In this document: positions 25,800-34,616 of the stretch, piece after piece
Layout: every line of letters begins with the position of its first letter
Position numbering within the stretch: position 1 is the first letter of the stretch
Origin: UBA2428 sp002343545
GTDB lineage: Bacteria > Bdellovibrionota > UBA2428
Assembly (NCBI GenBank): GCA_937952285.1
Contig: CALFZE010000054.1
Location: forward strand, 1 to 55,957
Length of the DNA stretch: 55,957 nucleotides
Direction: 5' to 3'
Program-made: the position numbers and the translations under genes
Notes under the pieces: generated by a model
Database searches by the model: none
What the model was told of the DNA's origin: nothing
What the model saw: only the letters and a program-made list of their open reading frames with translations

Positions 25800-26746
25800 G
25801 ACTTTTTTCCCCGGAAAGAAGCCATCCCGTCCTGACAAAGGGAGAAATCGAAACCTACGGGATCTTCGGGGCAGCGCGCCCGGAAAGCGAGGGTGATTTC
25901 CTCGACGACCTTCCAGTTGGGCGCTTTCCTCGAGGTGACTCCTTTCGCGCGGGCCCACTGGAAAATGTGGGTGTCGACGGGAAAGAAAAGCTCGCCCGCG
26001 TGGGGTTTCGCTTTCGCGGGATCGAGGAGTGGCGAATGCGCACCCCAAAGTCCCAAATCGATGGAGTCTTGCCGTACCATCCATCGCATCCACATCATGA
26101 GACGTTTGCACGTCCCGCCGTCGCGAGGATTCGGGGCGAACCACGCGACTCCGGCTCCGGGCCACCGCCGCCCCCGTTGTACGGCCGCGCGCGCACGCCG
26201 CACGGGATCGCCGCTTTCGCCCTCGCGCAGGGAATCGCAGAAAGCGACGATCGCGAGAAAGGAGTTCGGGGAAGCTTCGCGCGAGTTTTGGTAGAGGCGG
26301 CCGAGCGAACCGTAGTCGCGTAGCACCCGCCCCAGGGACCGAAGGAGAAGACTCAGGTCGGCGGCGGTATTGAAACGATGTTTCCATCCGCGGAGTTGTC
26401 TTTCGAGGGCCTTGAAATCCGACTCGCTGGATTGTCGAAGGTGCTTGGCGAGGCCGTGACCGCTCGCCGCTCCGCTTCCGCTCCATTCGCCGAGTCGCCG
26501 GAGGAGTTCCGTCGAGGACTTTCGGATCTGCTCGACGCGCCCGTAAGAGAGACCGGCCACGAGAAAAGAAACGACTTCAAGGTCTTCGACCGGGGTCGTG
26601 CGATCCAGGAGGCCCAGCGGATCGCTCCCGAGGTGTTCGGATCGGTGCCAACGTGCGCGCAGGGCGACGAGGCGTTCAAAATCCTGGTCCTTAATAAGGG
26701 GCTCCCGCAATTTGCGGCCCGGTGATGAATTTCTTTTCACTTTCAT
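25796..26746 (-). CDS. TIGR02757 (DUF2400) family protein
   Basis: A 316-residue helical protein matching the TIGR02757/DUF2400 pattern: DPLGLL near residue 40, FLVAGLSYGRVEQI, the GACKRLMMWMRWMVR-like segment (here GGTCKRLMMWMRWM), DLGLW..HSPLLDPAK and FPVDTHIFQWARAKGVTSRK, then DPVGFDFSLCQDG. The VDTH and following helix recall the helix-hairpin-helix/Asp region of base-excision glycosylases, so a DNA-related role is often supposed, but function is unproven. The start is at 26746, since upstream frame is antisense to the divergent lipoprotein gene. A frequent name in annotations is 'TIGR02757 family protein'. Confidence 0.82.
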   Translation of the reverse strand: MKVKRNSSPGRKLREPLIKDQDFERLVALRARWHRSEHLGSDPLGLLDRTTPVEDLEVVSFLVAGLSYGRVEQIRKSSTELLRRLGEWSGSGAASGHGLAKHLRQSSESDFKALERQLRGWKHRFNTAADLSLLLRSLGRVLRDYGSLGRLYQNSREASPNSFLAIVAFCDSLREGESGDPVRRARAAVQRGRRWPGAGVAWFAPNPRDGGTCKRLMMWMRWMVRQDSIDLGLWGAHSPLLDPAKAKPHAGELFFPVDTHIFQWARAKGVTSRKAPNWKVVEEITLAFRARCPEDPVGFDFSLCQDGMASFRGKKS

Positions 26747-26803
26747 GAAATCTTTACGGGAACTCGGGGATCCTGGGAAGTGTTTTCCACGGTTTAGCGT
26801 TGG

Positions 26804-26833
26804 CCCCCCCTTTGCTTCTTTTGATGTGGGGGG
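26804..26833 (+). promoter_or_regulatory. Possible hairpin masking a Shine-Dalgarno sequence
   Basis: A run of seven C (26804-26810) can pair with six G (26828-26833) across a 17-base loop. The G run is the ribosome-binding site of the lipoprotein gene that starts at 26841. If the transcript begins upstream of 26804, the stem would hide the site, as in RNA thermometers or trans-regulated leaders. The transcription start is unknown. Confidence 0.3.
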
Positions 26834-26840
26834 ATCTTTT

Positions 26841-27317
26841 ATGAACACGAAATTCACGAGTTCTTCGCTTTTCTTGGTGGGACTGTTCTCTTTGACGGCA
26901 TGCTTCGAGACGAAAACCGTTTCGCTCGCGGACAGCCCGTCGCGCGCCGCCGACAAGCTCGGCCAAACGGTTTCTCCTTACTCTCAGGTCGGTAACTCGA
27001 ACACGGTCGATCCGCTTACGAGCTGCTCGATCCAAAACAACGCGATTCTCGGGTCGTGGCGTGAGGCTTCGGCTTCGGGCCAAGCGCAGAACGACTCCAA
27101 CGGACTATGGACCTTTACGGCTTCTTGCCTTGCCCAAACGCCGGAAGGCACGACGATTCGCTTCAGCGAAACGAGCTCCGGTCTTGGCGCCGGAAAGCTT
27201 CGCTTCGCTTACGACAACGCCCAATCGCGGGAATGCTCGTACGAAGTCATGAACGAGAGCCGGACTTACCTCGTGCTTCGCTGCAACGACGGCTTGACCT
27301 TCATGTTCGTGCGCTAG
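26841..27317 (+). CDS. Small lipoprotein of unknown function
   Basis: A 158-residue protein with a lipoprotein signal: MNTKFTSSSLFLVGLFSLTAC, lipobox LTAC with lipidated Cys21. The ATG at 26841 follows a GGGGGGA ribosome-binding site at a good distance. The mature chain has a linker (SLADSPSRAADKLGQ) and then a domain of about 95 residues with four cysteines (TSCSIQN, ASCLAQ, RECSYE, LRCND), which resembles small lipocalin-like beta-barrels in its pattern (GSWREA near its start). That fold guess is weak. The 3' end overlaps plsB by 17 bases. Confidence 0.72.
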   Translation: MNTKFTSSSLFLVGLFSLTACFETKTVSLADSPSRAADKLGQTVSPYSQVGNSNTVDPLTSCSIQNNAILGSWREASASGQAQNDSNGLWTFTASCLAQTPEGTTIRFSETSSGLGAGKLRFAYDNAQSRECSYEVMNESRTYLVLRCNDGLTFMFVR

Positions 27318-29829
27318 GCTCGAAAGTTTCTTTCGGGAAAGCTTCGGTCGAGCGGAAGGAATCCCAGGTTCCGATCCGCTGGCGGAAAGACCGGACTTTC
27401 ACGAGATGTTCTTCGATGGAGGCGATGTCGCTCGTTTTGAGCGCATCGTCTCCTTTTGCGTTCTTCACCTTGGCGATCCAATCCAAGTTCTTGGCGAGCT
27501 CGAGGAACGCCGCGAAGCTCTGCGTGTTGACCGATTCCAGTCGCAGAACGGCCGACTCCAGGCTTTTGGCCCGACCGAAGGCCATCAGGCGGTTCTTCCA
27601 CTCTTTCTCGGATAGAGTCTCGTCGCGCATCTCGAGAAGCGCCATAAGTCCGAGTTGAATGGTCTCCAGGTTGTCGTCCAAGATGAACGCGTAAAGACCC
27701 GTGAGGGCCTCCGAGGGAACGGCCCGGATTCGTTTCACCGAGGTCTCGCGTTCGGCGAAGAAATACTCGAAACGCAGCAGTGTCCGCAGGTTCAGGATGT
27801 CTTGGGTGTCGCGCCCCGCGATGCCGGCCATCGCCGCGTCGACGAAGGCGTGGACCGCGCTGTTCTTGTAGTAGAGCGCGGCGACGCGCTGTTTGTGCGG
27901 TACCCGGTACCCCAGGCTGTCGTTCGTGGATCGGTATTCCTCGAGAATGCCGTCGCGCAAAAGGCTCTTGATCGCCTTGCGGCACTCGTCGGCGAAGTTG
28001 AGTTGGAGATCCCGCGTGAGTTGCCCGCCGAGTTTCGCGACGTCGTCCTTCACGCGCAAAAGCAACGCTTCGAGTTCGCTCGCGGGTAGCGCCGCGCCGG
28101 GCTTCGCGAGAAGCACGAGGCACACGAGGCCCGTGCTCGTGAGCGGGGTGACGCGGTTGATCCGGTGGAGAACCTCGAAGGCCATCTTTTGGATCGCGAG
28201 CTTGCGCGTATCGTGGCTCTGGGTGCCTTCGCCCACGAGGTCCTTCATCCAATCATCGAAGGAGAAGGCCTCGCCGAAGCGGACGTGCACCTTGCCGTAG
28301 GAGCGGAAGAGGACGCGGCCGGATTTGACGACGCCGAGGGCCGTCTCCTGGACCTTCTCGCCGCCTTCGAGCTCACGTTTGTGGGCGCGGTCTTCGGTGA
28401 CGCGGTCGTAGCTGATGCTGACGGGTTGGATGATGATCTTCTCTTGGATGAGGCCGTCGAACTTGGAGTCGGTGATCATCTTCAGGATGCCGTACTTCGG
28501 GGGAGCGAGCTTGCCCGTGCGGGAACGCGCGCCTTCCACGAAGAACTCGAGGTTGATGCGGTTCGCGAGCAGCGCCGCGATGTAGCGTCTCAGCACTTCG
28601 CCGTAGAGGAGATTGCCGCGGAAGGTTCGGCGGATGAAGAAACCGCCGCCACCCTTGAAAACATGTCCCATCGGCCAGAAATTCATGTTGATGCCGGCGG
28701 CGATGTGCGGAGGGTTGATCTCTTTCGTGAAGAGAAGATGCGAGAGGAGCAGGAAGTCCACGTAGCTCTTGTGGCAAGGCATGAAGACGATCGAGCCCTC
28801 TTTGCCGTTGGCCCGGAGCTTTTGGAAGTCTTCTTCCTCGCTCGTGATCTCGTCGAAGATCGTCGAGAAAATCTTGGTCAGGAAGAAGCACGAGGCCTCG
28901 ACGACGAAGTAGGAGTAGCGCGCCGACATTTCGCGGAAATAGGCTTCCGCGCGACGGAATAGGGTGGATTCGGCCGTGTTCTCGGCCGCGGCCAGGTTTT
29001 CGACGAACTTGAGGAAGCCGTGGTTTCTCAGGACGTCTTCGCCGATAAGTCGGGTCGACTTGTAGACCGGGCCGATGATGACTTTCTTCTCTTGCGCGAT
29101 CGAAGACATGATCCGGCGACGGACGCTTCGCGCCGAGTTCTGGTTGATCTCGACGGGGTCGATCGTCCGCAAAGTGCTCCGCGAATACTGACGCAGCATG
29201 ATCGCGATCTTGCGGAGGCCTTTCGGTTGGAAGGGATCGCCCAGGAAAAGGTTCCAGACCGATCCGAAGGGAGCCGCGATACCTTTGACGATCTTCGTCG
29301 GGAGCGAGCCGACGCCGCCGGCTTCTTTTCGCCGCTTCCGGCGCCAAATGATGACGACTGGGACGATGATGAGGTCCGGGTTGTGCTCCTGGAGGTAGGC
29401 GATGTCGCGTTCGCCCCAGGGAGTTTCGTAAAGCCGTTTGCGATCGAGGGTTTCGAAGTTCAGAAGGACCGAGCGCCCGGCTTTCAGGTCTTGGCTGCAG
29501 AGAAAGATACGCGAAGGGACCTTGGAGGCGAGCCCGAAGAAAGAGGCGATACGTCGAAGGATCAATCCCACGGGTTCGACGAGCAGGGCGGGCATACGGG
29601 AGGCGTACTGAGGGGCGAAGTCGGAGCCGAAACGTTCCGACAGAAAGCGACGGATCGCGAGGAACTCGATGAATCCCCCCGAAACGATGGCAAAGGCGAG
29701 CGGACGGCTCGGATAAGTCCGACGCACCTCGTCAACTTGCGCTACGAAGGCGTCCTTTGCGTCGAAGCTGCGAAAAAGGAGGTCGGCGAGTTTGCGGGGT
29801 ACGAGTGGAACTATCACGGGCCGCATCAT
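27301..29829 (-). CDS. plsB: Glycerol-3-phosphate 1-O-acyltransferase
   Basis: Catalyses the first acylation of phospholipid synthesis using acyl-CoA or acyl-ACP at the inner membrane. The large PlsB type is clear: motif I CHKSYVDF (HX4D), motif II GGGGFFIRRTFRGN, motif III FFVEGARSRTGK and motif IV IQPVSISYD. From the ATG at 29829 it has 842 residues, slightly above the E. coli length. A GTG at 29853 is an alternative. Its substrate, glycerol 3-phosphate, is the product of GlpK (4.1 kb). It is divergent from the small barrel-protein gene at 29924. Confidence 0.95.
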   Translation of the reverse strand: MMRPVIVPLVPRKLADLLFRSFDAKDAFVAQVDEVRRTYPSRPLAFAIVSGGFIEFLAIRRFLSERFGSDFAPQYASRMPALLVEPVGLILRRIASFFGLASKVPSRIFLCSQDLKAGRSVLLNFETLDRKRLYETPWGERDIAYLQEHNPDLIIVPVVIIWRRKRRKEAGGVGSLPTKIVKGIAAPFGSVWNLFLGDPFQPKGLRKIAIMLRQYSRSTLRTIDPVEINQNSARSVRRRIMSSIAQEKKVIIGPVYKSTRLIGEDVLRNHGFLKFVENLAAAENTAESTLFRRAEAYFREMSARYSYFVVEASCFFLTKIFSTIFDEITSEEEDFQKLRANGKEGSIVFMPCHKSYVDFLLLSHLLFTKEINPPHIAAGINMNFWPMGHVFKGGGGFFIRRTFRGNLLYGEVLRRYIAALLANRINLEFFVEGARSRTGKLAPPKYGILKMITDSKFDGLIQEKIIIQPVSISYDRVTEDRAHKRELEGGEKVQETALGVVKSGRVLFRSYGKVHVRFGEAFSFDDWMKDLVGEGTQSHDTRKLAIQKMAFEVLHRINRVTPLTSTGLVCLVLLAKPGAALPASELEALLLRVKDDVAKLGGQLTRDLQLNFADECRKAIKSLLRDGILEEYRSTNDSLGYRVPHKQRVAALYYKNSAVHAFVDAAMAGIAGRDTQDILNLRTLLRFEYFFAERETSVKRIRAVPSEALTGLYAFILDDNLETIQLGLMALLEMRDETLSEKEWKNRLMAFGRAKSLESAVLRLESVNTQSFAAFLELAKNLDWIAKVKNAKGDDALKTSDIASIEEHLVKVRSFRQRIGTWDSFRSTEAFPKETFEPSART

Positions 29830-29903
29830 AACAAAGCCGAAGCCATCCGACACGTTGCCCCGGTCGACAGCCGCTCACTTTCGCTCTACGACTTTTGGAG
29901 GCG

Positions 29904-29915
29904 CCAAGCGCTTGG
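29904..29915. repeat. Perfect 12-base palindrome beside a ribosome-binding site
   Basis: CCAAGCGCTTGG is fully self-complementary and overlaps the first G bases of the GGAGG ribosome-binding site of the gene at 29924. A second TTGGAGG lies just upstream, so the motif is flanked by a short direct repeat. It could be an operator or chance. Confidence 0.35.
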
Positions 29916-29923
29916 AGGTTAGG

Positions 29924-30400
29924 ATGTTTAGAACGCGTCTTCGTGGGGCCTTGTTGGCGGCCGCTTTGGCTTTGGCGAGCCCGTCCTTCGCGTCGGAATT
30001 CCGTATCGGGGGTCACGTCGGCGCCGTCGGGTCGTCGACTTCGGATATCGGCTACGGCGTCAATGCCAGCATCAATCCTTACGGATGGATCGCGCTTGAG
30101 TTGGACGCGACCTTCGCGCCGGGCGGCTACTTCGGAACCTCGCCGGCGATTCTCTTTTATTTCGCCCAGTACGAAGAGTTCCGCATCGGCGCCGGCGGCG
30201 GCGCGGGTTTCCATCGCTTCGGTGGAAACGGCGGCACGACGCATTTCGCGGTGAACTTGAACGCCCAAGGCGAGTTCAACGTCGCGCCGAACGTGGCGGT
30301 TGGACTCGCGACTCGTCACAACGTGGTTTTCGGTGCGGATGATATTTGGGGCGTTTTCTTGACCCTTGGTTTTCGTTTTGAACCCGGCGGAGGTTGGTAA
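29924..30400 (+). CDS. Small outer-membrane beta-barrel protein
   Basis: A 158-residue protein with a clean signal peptide (MFRTRLRGALLAAALALASP, cut after SFA). The ATG has a GGAGG six bases upstream. The mature part alternates hydrophobic and polar residues with Gly/Asn turns (SEFRIGGHVGAVG, YGVNASINPYGWIALELDATF, FRIGAGGGAGFHRFGG) and closes with GVFLTLGFRFEP. This looks like an eight-stranded opacity/OmpW/OmpA-type barrel. It is only two bases from the BCCP gene, so it heads the acyl-CoA catabolic operon, an odd companion for catabolic enzymes. Confidence 0.7.
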   Translation: MFRTRLRGALLAAALALASPSFASEFRIGGHVGAVGSSTSDIGYGVNASINPYGWIALELDATFAPGGYFGTSPAILFYFAQYEEFRIGAGGGAGFHRFGGNGGTTHFAVNLNAQGEFNVAPNVAVGLATRHNVVFGADDIWGVFLTLGFRFEPGGGW

Positions 30401-30402
30401 CA

Positions 30403-30615
30403 ATGGCAACGATTAAGTCGAATATGGCGGGCACTGTCCTGCGCGTTCTCGTGAAACCGGGCGAAACGATCAAGGTCGATCAAGACATCGTCGCGATCGA
30501 GAGCATGAAAATGGAAATGCTCGTGCCCGCGACGGCCGGCGGTACCGTCAAGCAAGTCCTCATCGAGACCGACGACTTCGTGCAAGAAGGTCAGGATCTC
30601 GTCGTCGTCGAGTAA
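30403..30615 (+). CDS. Free-standing biotin carboxyl carrier protein (biotinyl domain)
   Basis: A 70-residue protein that is only a biotinyl domain: IKSNMAGTVLRVLVKPGETI, the biotinylation motif ESMKMEM with Lys36, and VKQVLIETDDFVQEGQDLVVVE. It would carry carboxybiotin between a biotin carboxylase and the carboxyltransferase encoded at 32343. In MCC and PCC alpha subunits this domain is normally fused to biotin carboxylase, so here it is split off. A GGCGGAGG ends about nine bases before the ATG. The gene is two bases from the barrel gene and nine from the HMG-CoA lyase gene. Confidence 0.92.
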   Translation: MATIKSNMAGTVLRVLVKPGETIKVDQDIVAIESMKMEMLVPATAGGTVKQVLIETDDFVQEGQDLVVVE

Positions 30616-30624
30616 AGCTTCGCC

Positions 30625-31539
30625 ATGGCGGGTGAAATTCGCATTTTCGAGGTTTCGCCTCGCGATGGTTTGCAGGCGGAAGCCGTCTCTTTGGATGTCG
30701 CCGCACGCGTGCGGATCATCGAAGGGCTGATCGAGGCCGGATTGACCGACATCGAGGTCGGGTCTTTCGTGCGCGAAGATCTCGTTCCTCAGCTCGCGCG
30801 CACCGAAGAGGTCGTGGCTTCGCTGCGATCGCGCCCGAAGCTCGCGGGCAAGGCCCGGCTTTGGGCTTTCGTGCCGAACGACAAGGGAATGGATAAGGCC
30901 ATCGACGCGGGCGTCGATGGCGTCGGCTTGTTCGTCGCCGCTTCCGAGACGTTCTGCCGGAAGAACGTGAATCGGACCCAGAAAGAATTGCTCGACGCGA
31001 TGGAGCCGCTATTGAAGCGGGCGCGACGGGCGAAAATGAAAGCGCGGGTCTACGTCTCGACGATCGTCCATTGCCCTTACGAGGGTACGGTCGAGCCCAA
31101 GTCGGTCGCGAAGCTCGTCGACACGCTCGTCGAAATGGGGGCGAACTCGATCAGTCTCGGCGATACGACGGGTCACGGAACGCCTTTGAGCGTTCGCAAG
31201 GTTCTCGAGAAGGTGCTGAAAAAACATTCCCCCGCGCGTTTTGCCCTTCACTTGCACGACACGCGCGGAACCGCGTTGGCGAACGTGCTCGAGGGCATGC
31301 AGCATGGGATCAAGGTTTTCGATTCGTCGGCGGGCGGCACCGGCGGATGCCCCTACGCGCCGGGCGCGGCGGGGAATCTCGCGACCGAAGATTTGCTGTA
31401 CATGCTCCAAGGCATGGGAACTTCGCGCTCCGTGAGCTTGGAGAAAGTCGCCTCGGTGAGCCGCTTCATCTCGAAGGAGCTCGGCAAGGGACTGCCTTCG
31501 AAAACATTCCAGGCGCTCGTCGCCCAGGGGGTCGTGTGA
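30625..31539 (+). CDS. Hydroxymethylglutaryl-CoA lyase
   Basis: Splits 3-hydroxy-3-methylglutaryl-CoA to acetoacetate and acetyl-CoA, the last step of leucine breakdown. It is a 304-residue DRE-TIM metallolyase with PRDGLQ (Arg13 and metal Asp14), the strand IEVGSFV, SLGDTTGHGTP, LHLHDTRG with metal His, and the flexible catalytic G-loop GTGGCPYAPGAAGNLATED with the active Cys. The stop overlaps the GTG of the next gene by four bases, so the two are translationally coupled. Confidence 0.93.
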   Translation: MAGEIRIFEVSPRDGLQAEAVSLDVAARVRIIEGLIEAGLTDIEVGSFVREDLVPQLARTEEVVASLRSRPKLAGKARLWAFVPNDKGMDKAIDAGVDGVGLFVAASETFCRKNVNRTQKELLDAMEPLLKRARRAKMKARVYVSTIVHCPYEGTVEPKSVAKLVDTLVEMGANSISLGDTTGHGTPLSVRKVLEKVLKKHSPARFALHLHDTRGTALANVLEGMQHGIKVFDSSAGGTGGCPYAPGAAGNLATEDLLYMLQGMGTSRSVSLEKVASVSRFISKELGKGLPSKTFQALVAQGVV

Positions 31540-32324
31540 CGGACGGAAGAATCCTCAGAACGGAAGAGTCGCCGGGTATCGTTACGCTCACGCTGGATCG
31601 GCCCGACAAGCGAAACGCGCTTTCGACCGAGATCTTGGATTCTTTTTCGGAGCTTTTGGCGAGCGAGTCGGTACGCGCCGCTCGGGGCGAAACCCGCGTT
31701 CTCATCCTGAAGTCGTCCTCGCCGAAGGCTTTTTGCGCGGGCGCCGACTTGGCGGAGCGCCTGAAGATGGATATTCCCGAAATTCATCGGACGCTCGCGC
31801 GCTTGCGCAAAGTCATGGACGGGCTCGAAACGCTGCCTTGCCCCGTGATCGCGGTCGTCGAAGGCATTGCCTTCGGCGGCGGCTGCGAAATGGCGCTGGC
31901 TTGCGACCTGCGCATCGCGGGACCCTCGGCGCTCTTCGGTTTGACCGAGACGAAGCTCGCCATCATACCGGGCGCGGGCGGTACCCAACGTCTTCCCCGT
32001 ATCGTCGGTGAAGCGAAAGCGAAGGAAATGATTTTCCTCGCGAAGTCCGTCGATGCCAACGAAGCGCTTCGTCTGGGTCTCGTGAACGCGGTCGAGGCGG
32101 ATCCTGCGGCTGCGGCCCTGGTGTGGGCCAAGACCATCGTCGGCAACGGTCCGCTCGCCGTGCCCGCCGCGAAGAAGGCGATCCAAGGCGGGCGGGATCT
32201 CGATGCGGCGTCGGCCTTGGATTTTGAAAGAAGCTGCTACCAGGTTTGCCTCGAGTCTTCGGATCGCGAAGAAGGTTTGAAGGCTTTCGTCGAAAAACGT
32301 TCGCCCGCGTATCGCGGCCAATGA
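31536..32324 (+). CDS. Enoyl-CoA hydratase family, methylglutaconyl-CoA hydratase-like
   Basis: A 262-residue crotonase-fold protein. The GTG at 31536 forms a GTGA overlap with the HMG-CoA lyase stop and directly precedes the first strand (GIVTLTLDRPDKRNAL). The oxyanion-hole segments are AFCAGADLAERLKM and GIAFGGGCEMALACD. The segment GLTETKLAIIPGAGGTQRLPR is close to the AUH/LiuC-type methylglutaconyl-CoA hydratase signature. With the lyase next to it, conversion of 3-methylglutaconyl-CoA to HMG-CoA is the best reading. General crotonase activity cannot be excluded. Confidence 0.88.
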   Translation: MTDGRILRTEESPGIVTLTLDRPDKRNALSTEILDSFSELLASESVRAARGETRVLILKSSSPKAFCAGADLAERLKMDIPEIHRTLARLRKVMDGLETLPCPVIAVVEGIAFGGGCEMALACDLRIAGPSALFGLTETKLAIIPGAGGTQRLPRIVGEAKAKEMIFLAKSVDANEALRLGLVNAVEADPAAAALVWAKTIVGNGPLAVPAAKKAIQGGRDLDAASALDFERSCYQVCLESSDREEGLKAFVEKRSPAYRGQ

Positions 32325-32342
32325 TCGAATAAGGAGTCTTTC

Positions 32343-33869
32343 GTGAAGAACGAGAACGAGCTCGGACAACTGCGGGATCGCATCCTCAAGGGCGGCGCAC
32401 CCAAGTACCACGATAAAAACCGGGAAAGCGGCAAGATCTTCGCGCGCGATCGCATCGCGAAACTCATCGACGCGGGTTCTTGGATCGAAGACGGTCTTTA
32501 TGCCAACGCCCGCGACGCCGAGCTTCCGTCCGACGGCGTCGTGACGGGATTCGGCAAAGTGCACGGCCGTACGGTCGGCATCCTCGCGAACGATTCCACC
32601 GTCAAGGCGGGTTCTTGGGGCTGGCGCACGGTCGAGAAGATGATCCGTCTGCTCGAGCAAGCCGGCAAACTCAGCATCCCGGTCTATTACCTGATCGACT
32701 CGGCCGGCGCGCGGATCACGGACCAGCTCGAGATGTTCCCGGGTCGTCGCGGCGCGGGCAAGATCTTTAACCTGCAATGCCGTTTGTCGGGTCACGTCCC
32801 GCAGATCTGCGTCTTGTTCGGTCCGTCGGCGGCCGGCGGCGCCTACATCCCGGCCTTCTGCGACGTCGTCATCATGGTCGAAGGCAACGCCTCGATGTAC
32901 CTCGGCAGTCCGCGCATGGCGGAAGCCGTCATTGGCGAAAAGGTAACGCTCGAGGAAATGGGCGGCGCGCGCATGCACTGCTCGCAGAGCGGCGTGGGCG
33001 ACGTGCTCGCGGCGAACGAAGAAGAAGCGATCGCCCTCGGTCGTCACTACCTGAGCTACATGCCGCAGAATTTTCGTTCGGCGATCGCGACCACGGAAAC
33101 AAAGGCTCCGATCGCGCCGCTCGACGTCGAGAAAATCCTGCCGCCGAACCCGAACCAGGCTTACGACATCATCAAGATCATCGAGGGCCTCGTCGACGAA
33201 GGCAGCTTCTTCGAGATGAAGAAGCTCTTCGCGCGCGAACTCGTGACGGGTTTCGCCCGCATGGGTGGCAAGGTCGTGGGCATCGTCGCGAACCAGCCTA
33301 AGGTGAAGGGCGGGGTGATCTTCGTCGACTCCGCCGACAAGGCCGCGCGCTTCGTCTTCTTGTGCGATGCCTTCCGGATTCCGCTTCTTTTCCTTTCGGA
33401 CGTACCGGGTTTCATGATCGGGTCGCAGGTCGAGAAGCAAGGCATCATCCGTCACGGCGCCAAGATGGTCTACGCCATCTCGGAAGCCACGGTTCCGAAA
33501 ATCTGCGTGGTCGTACGCAAGGCTTTCGGCGCGGGGCTCTACGCGATGTGCGGTCCGGGCTTCGATCCCGATTGCACGATCGCGTTACCCTCGGCGCAGA
33601 TCGCCGTCATGGGGCCGGATCCGGCCGTGAACGCGGTTTACTTCAACAAGATCATGGAGCTTCCGGAGAGCGAACGAAAAGCCTTCATCGAAGCCAAAAA
33701 AGCCGAGTACGAGAAGGACATCGATATCGAGCGTCTCGCGGCGGAACTCGTCGTGGACGACCTCGTGAAGGGATCCGAGCTTCGGGCGGAACTCATCAAA
33801 CGCTTCGATCACTACTCGTCGAAGGCGATCGAGTACTACCCGCGTCGCCACGGCGTCGTGCCGGTCTAG
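32343..33869 (+). CDS. Acyl-CoA carboxylase carboxyltransferase (beta) subunit
   Basis: A 508-residue biotin-dependent carboxyltransferase with two crotonase-like halves: DSAGARITDQLEMFPGRRG and FGPSAAGGAYIPAFCD in the first, and FLSDVPGFMIGSQVEKQGIIRHGAKM and VRKAFGAGLYAMCGPGF in the second. It moves CO2 from carboxybiotin to an acyl-CoA. The neighbours point to methylcrotonyl-CoA (leucine) as substrate, but the sequence between the halves (ASMYLGSPRMAEAVIGEKVTLEEMGGARMHC) does not match textbook MccB or PccB closely, so the substrate is open. It starts with GTG after AAGGAG. No biotin carboxylase gene follows. Confidence 0.9.
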   Translation: MKNENELGQLRDRILKGGAPKYHDKNRESGKIFARDRIAKLIDAGSWIEDGLYANARDAELPSDGVVTGFGKVHGRTVGILANDSTVKAGSWGWRTVEKMIRLLEQAGKLSIPVYYLIDSAGARITDQLEMFPGRRGAGKIFNLQCRLSGHVPQICVLFGPSAAGGAYIPAFCDVVIMVEGNASMYLGSPRMAEAVIGEKVTLEEMGGARMHCSQSGVGDVLAANEEEAIALGRHYLSYMPQNFRSAIATTETKAPIAPLDVEKILPPNPNQAYDIIKIIEGLVDEGSFFEMKKLFARELVTGFARMGGKVVGIVANQPKVKGGVIFVDSADKAARFVFLCDAFRIPLLFLSDVPGFMIGSQVEKQGIIRHGAKMVYAISEATVPKICVVVRKAFGAGLYAMCGPGFDPDCTIALPSAQIAVMGPDPAVNAVYFNKIMELPESERKAFIEAKKAEYEKDIDIERLAAELVVDDLVKGSELRAELIKRFDHYSSKAIEYYPRRHGVVPV

Positions 33870-33875
33870 ATCGGC

Positions 33876-34616
33876 TTATTCGCCGCGGGTCTCGATCAGG
33901 GTTCGTTTGCGCTTGGCTTGGGGCCAGCGTTCGATGGCGTAGCGGAGCGCCGTTCGGGGCATACGCTTGCCGTAACGCTCGATAAAGGCCTCCAGGCCTT
34001 GGGGATCGACCTTGCCAGCCTCGCGTAGGACCCAGCCGAGGGCCTTGTGCATGAGATCGTGCGAGTCCTCGAGAAGGCGGGGCCCATAGCGGAAAACGCG
34101 GTCCACGCGCTTTGCGCGTCGAATGTCCTGTAGCAGGCTGACGTACGCGATCCGTCGTTCCCAGAGCTGTTTTGAGGCGAGCCACCGTTTTCTTTCGGCG
34201 TCATTATTCACGAGAAAATACGAACCGACGACGGCCGGAGCGGCGACGTCGACGAGGTCCCAGTTGTCGATGCGCGAAATGCGAGATCGGTACACGCCGA
34301 AGACGGCCTTCAGGGAGTTGGCATCCTTCTTCTTGAACGCCTTTTCCGCGCGCTGGGCGAGAATGGCGAGCGCCATCAGCCGCGCTTCGTGCCATTTCGA
34401 GTCGAGTAGTTTGGCGAGCTCTTGGCCATCGAGGGCGTTGCAGCGCCGTGCGACGCCGCGAACCGTAGGAACGGAAAGTCCGAGGAAGGAATCCCCTTCT
34501 CCGTATCCGCCTTTCTCGGTTCGAAAGAACTTTTGGGCGAAGGCGGCGTTCCGGGGATTAGCCAGGCGCCGCAGCTCGAGTTCCGCCGCCTTTGCGGTCG
34601 GGAGTTGGTCTTTCAT
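33876..34616 (-). CDS. AlkD-like DNA alkylation repair protein
   Basis: A 246-residue all-helical HEAT-like repeat protein. FLGLSVPTVRGVARR, HEARLMALAILAQR, ISRIDNWDLVDVAAPAVVG, WERRIAYVSLLQ and DLMHKALGWVLREAG are the conserved AlkD-type segments, including the Trp-Asp pair of the base-excision cleft. AlkD glycosylases excise N3- and N7-alkylated bases without flipping. Its ATG overlaps the stop of the large lipoprotein gene (TAATG), suggesting translational coupling between two unrelated functions. Confidence 0.88.
   Translation of the reverse strand: MKDQLPTAKAAELELRRLANPRNAAFAQKFFRTEKGGYGEGDSFLGLSVPTVRGVARRCNALDGQELAKLLDSKWHEARLMALAILAQRAEKAFKKKDANSLKAVFGVYRSRISRIDNWDLVDVAAPAVVGSYFLVNNDAERKRWLASKQLWERRIAYVSLLQDIRRAKRVDRVFRYGPRLLEDSHDLMHKALGWVLREAGKVDPQGLEAFIERYGKRMPRTALRYAIERWPQAKRKRTLIETRGE

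Noticed and set aside
31353..33455. Long open frame of 700 codons opposite the carboxyltransferase and enoyl-CoA hydratase genes
   Set aside because: Antisense shadow of two well-conserved genes; charged low-information translation with no recognisable domain.
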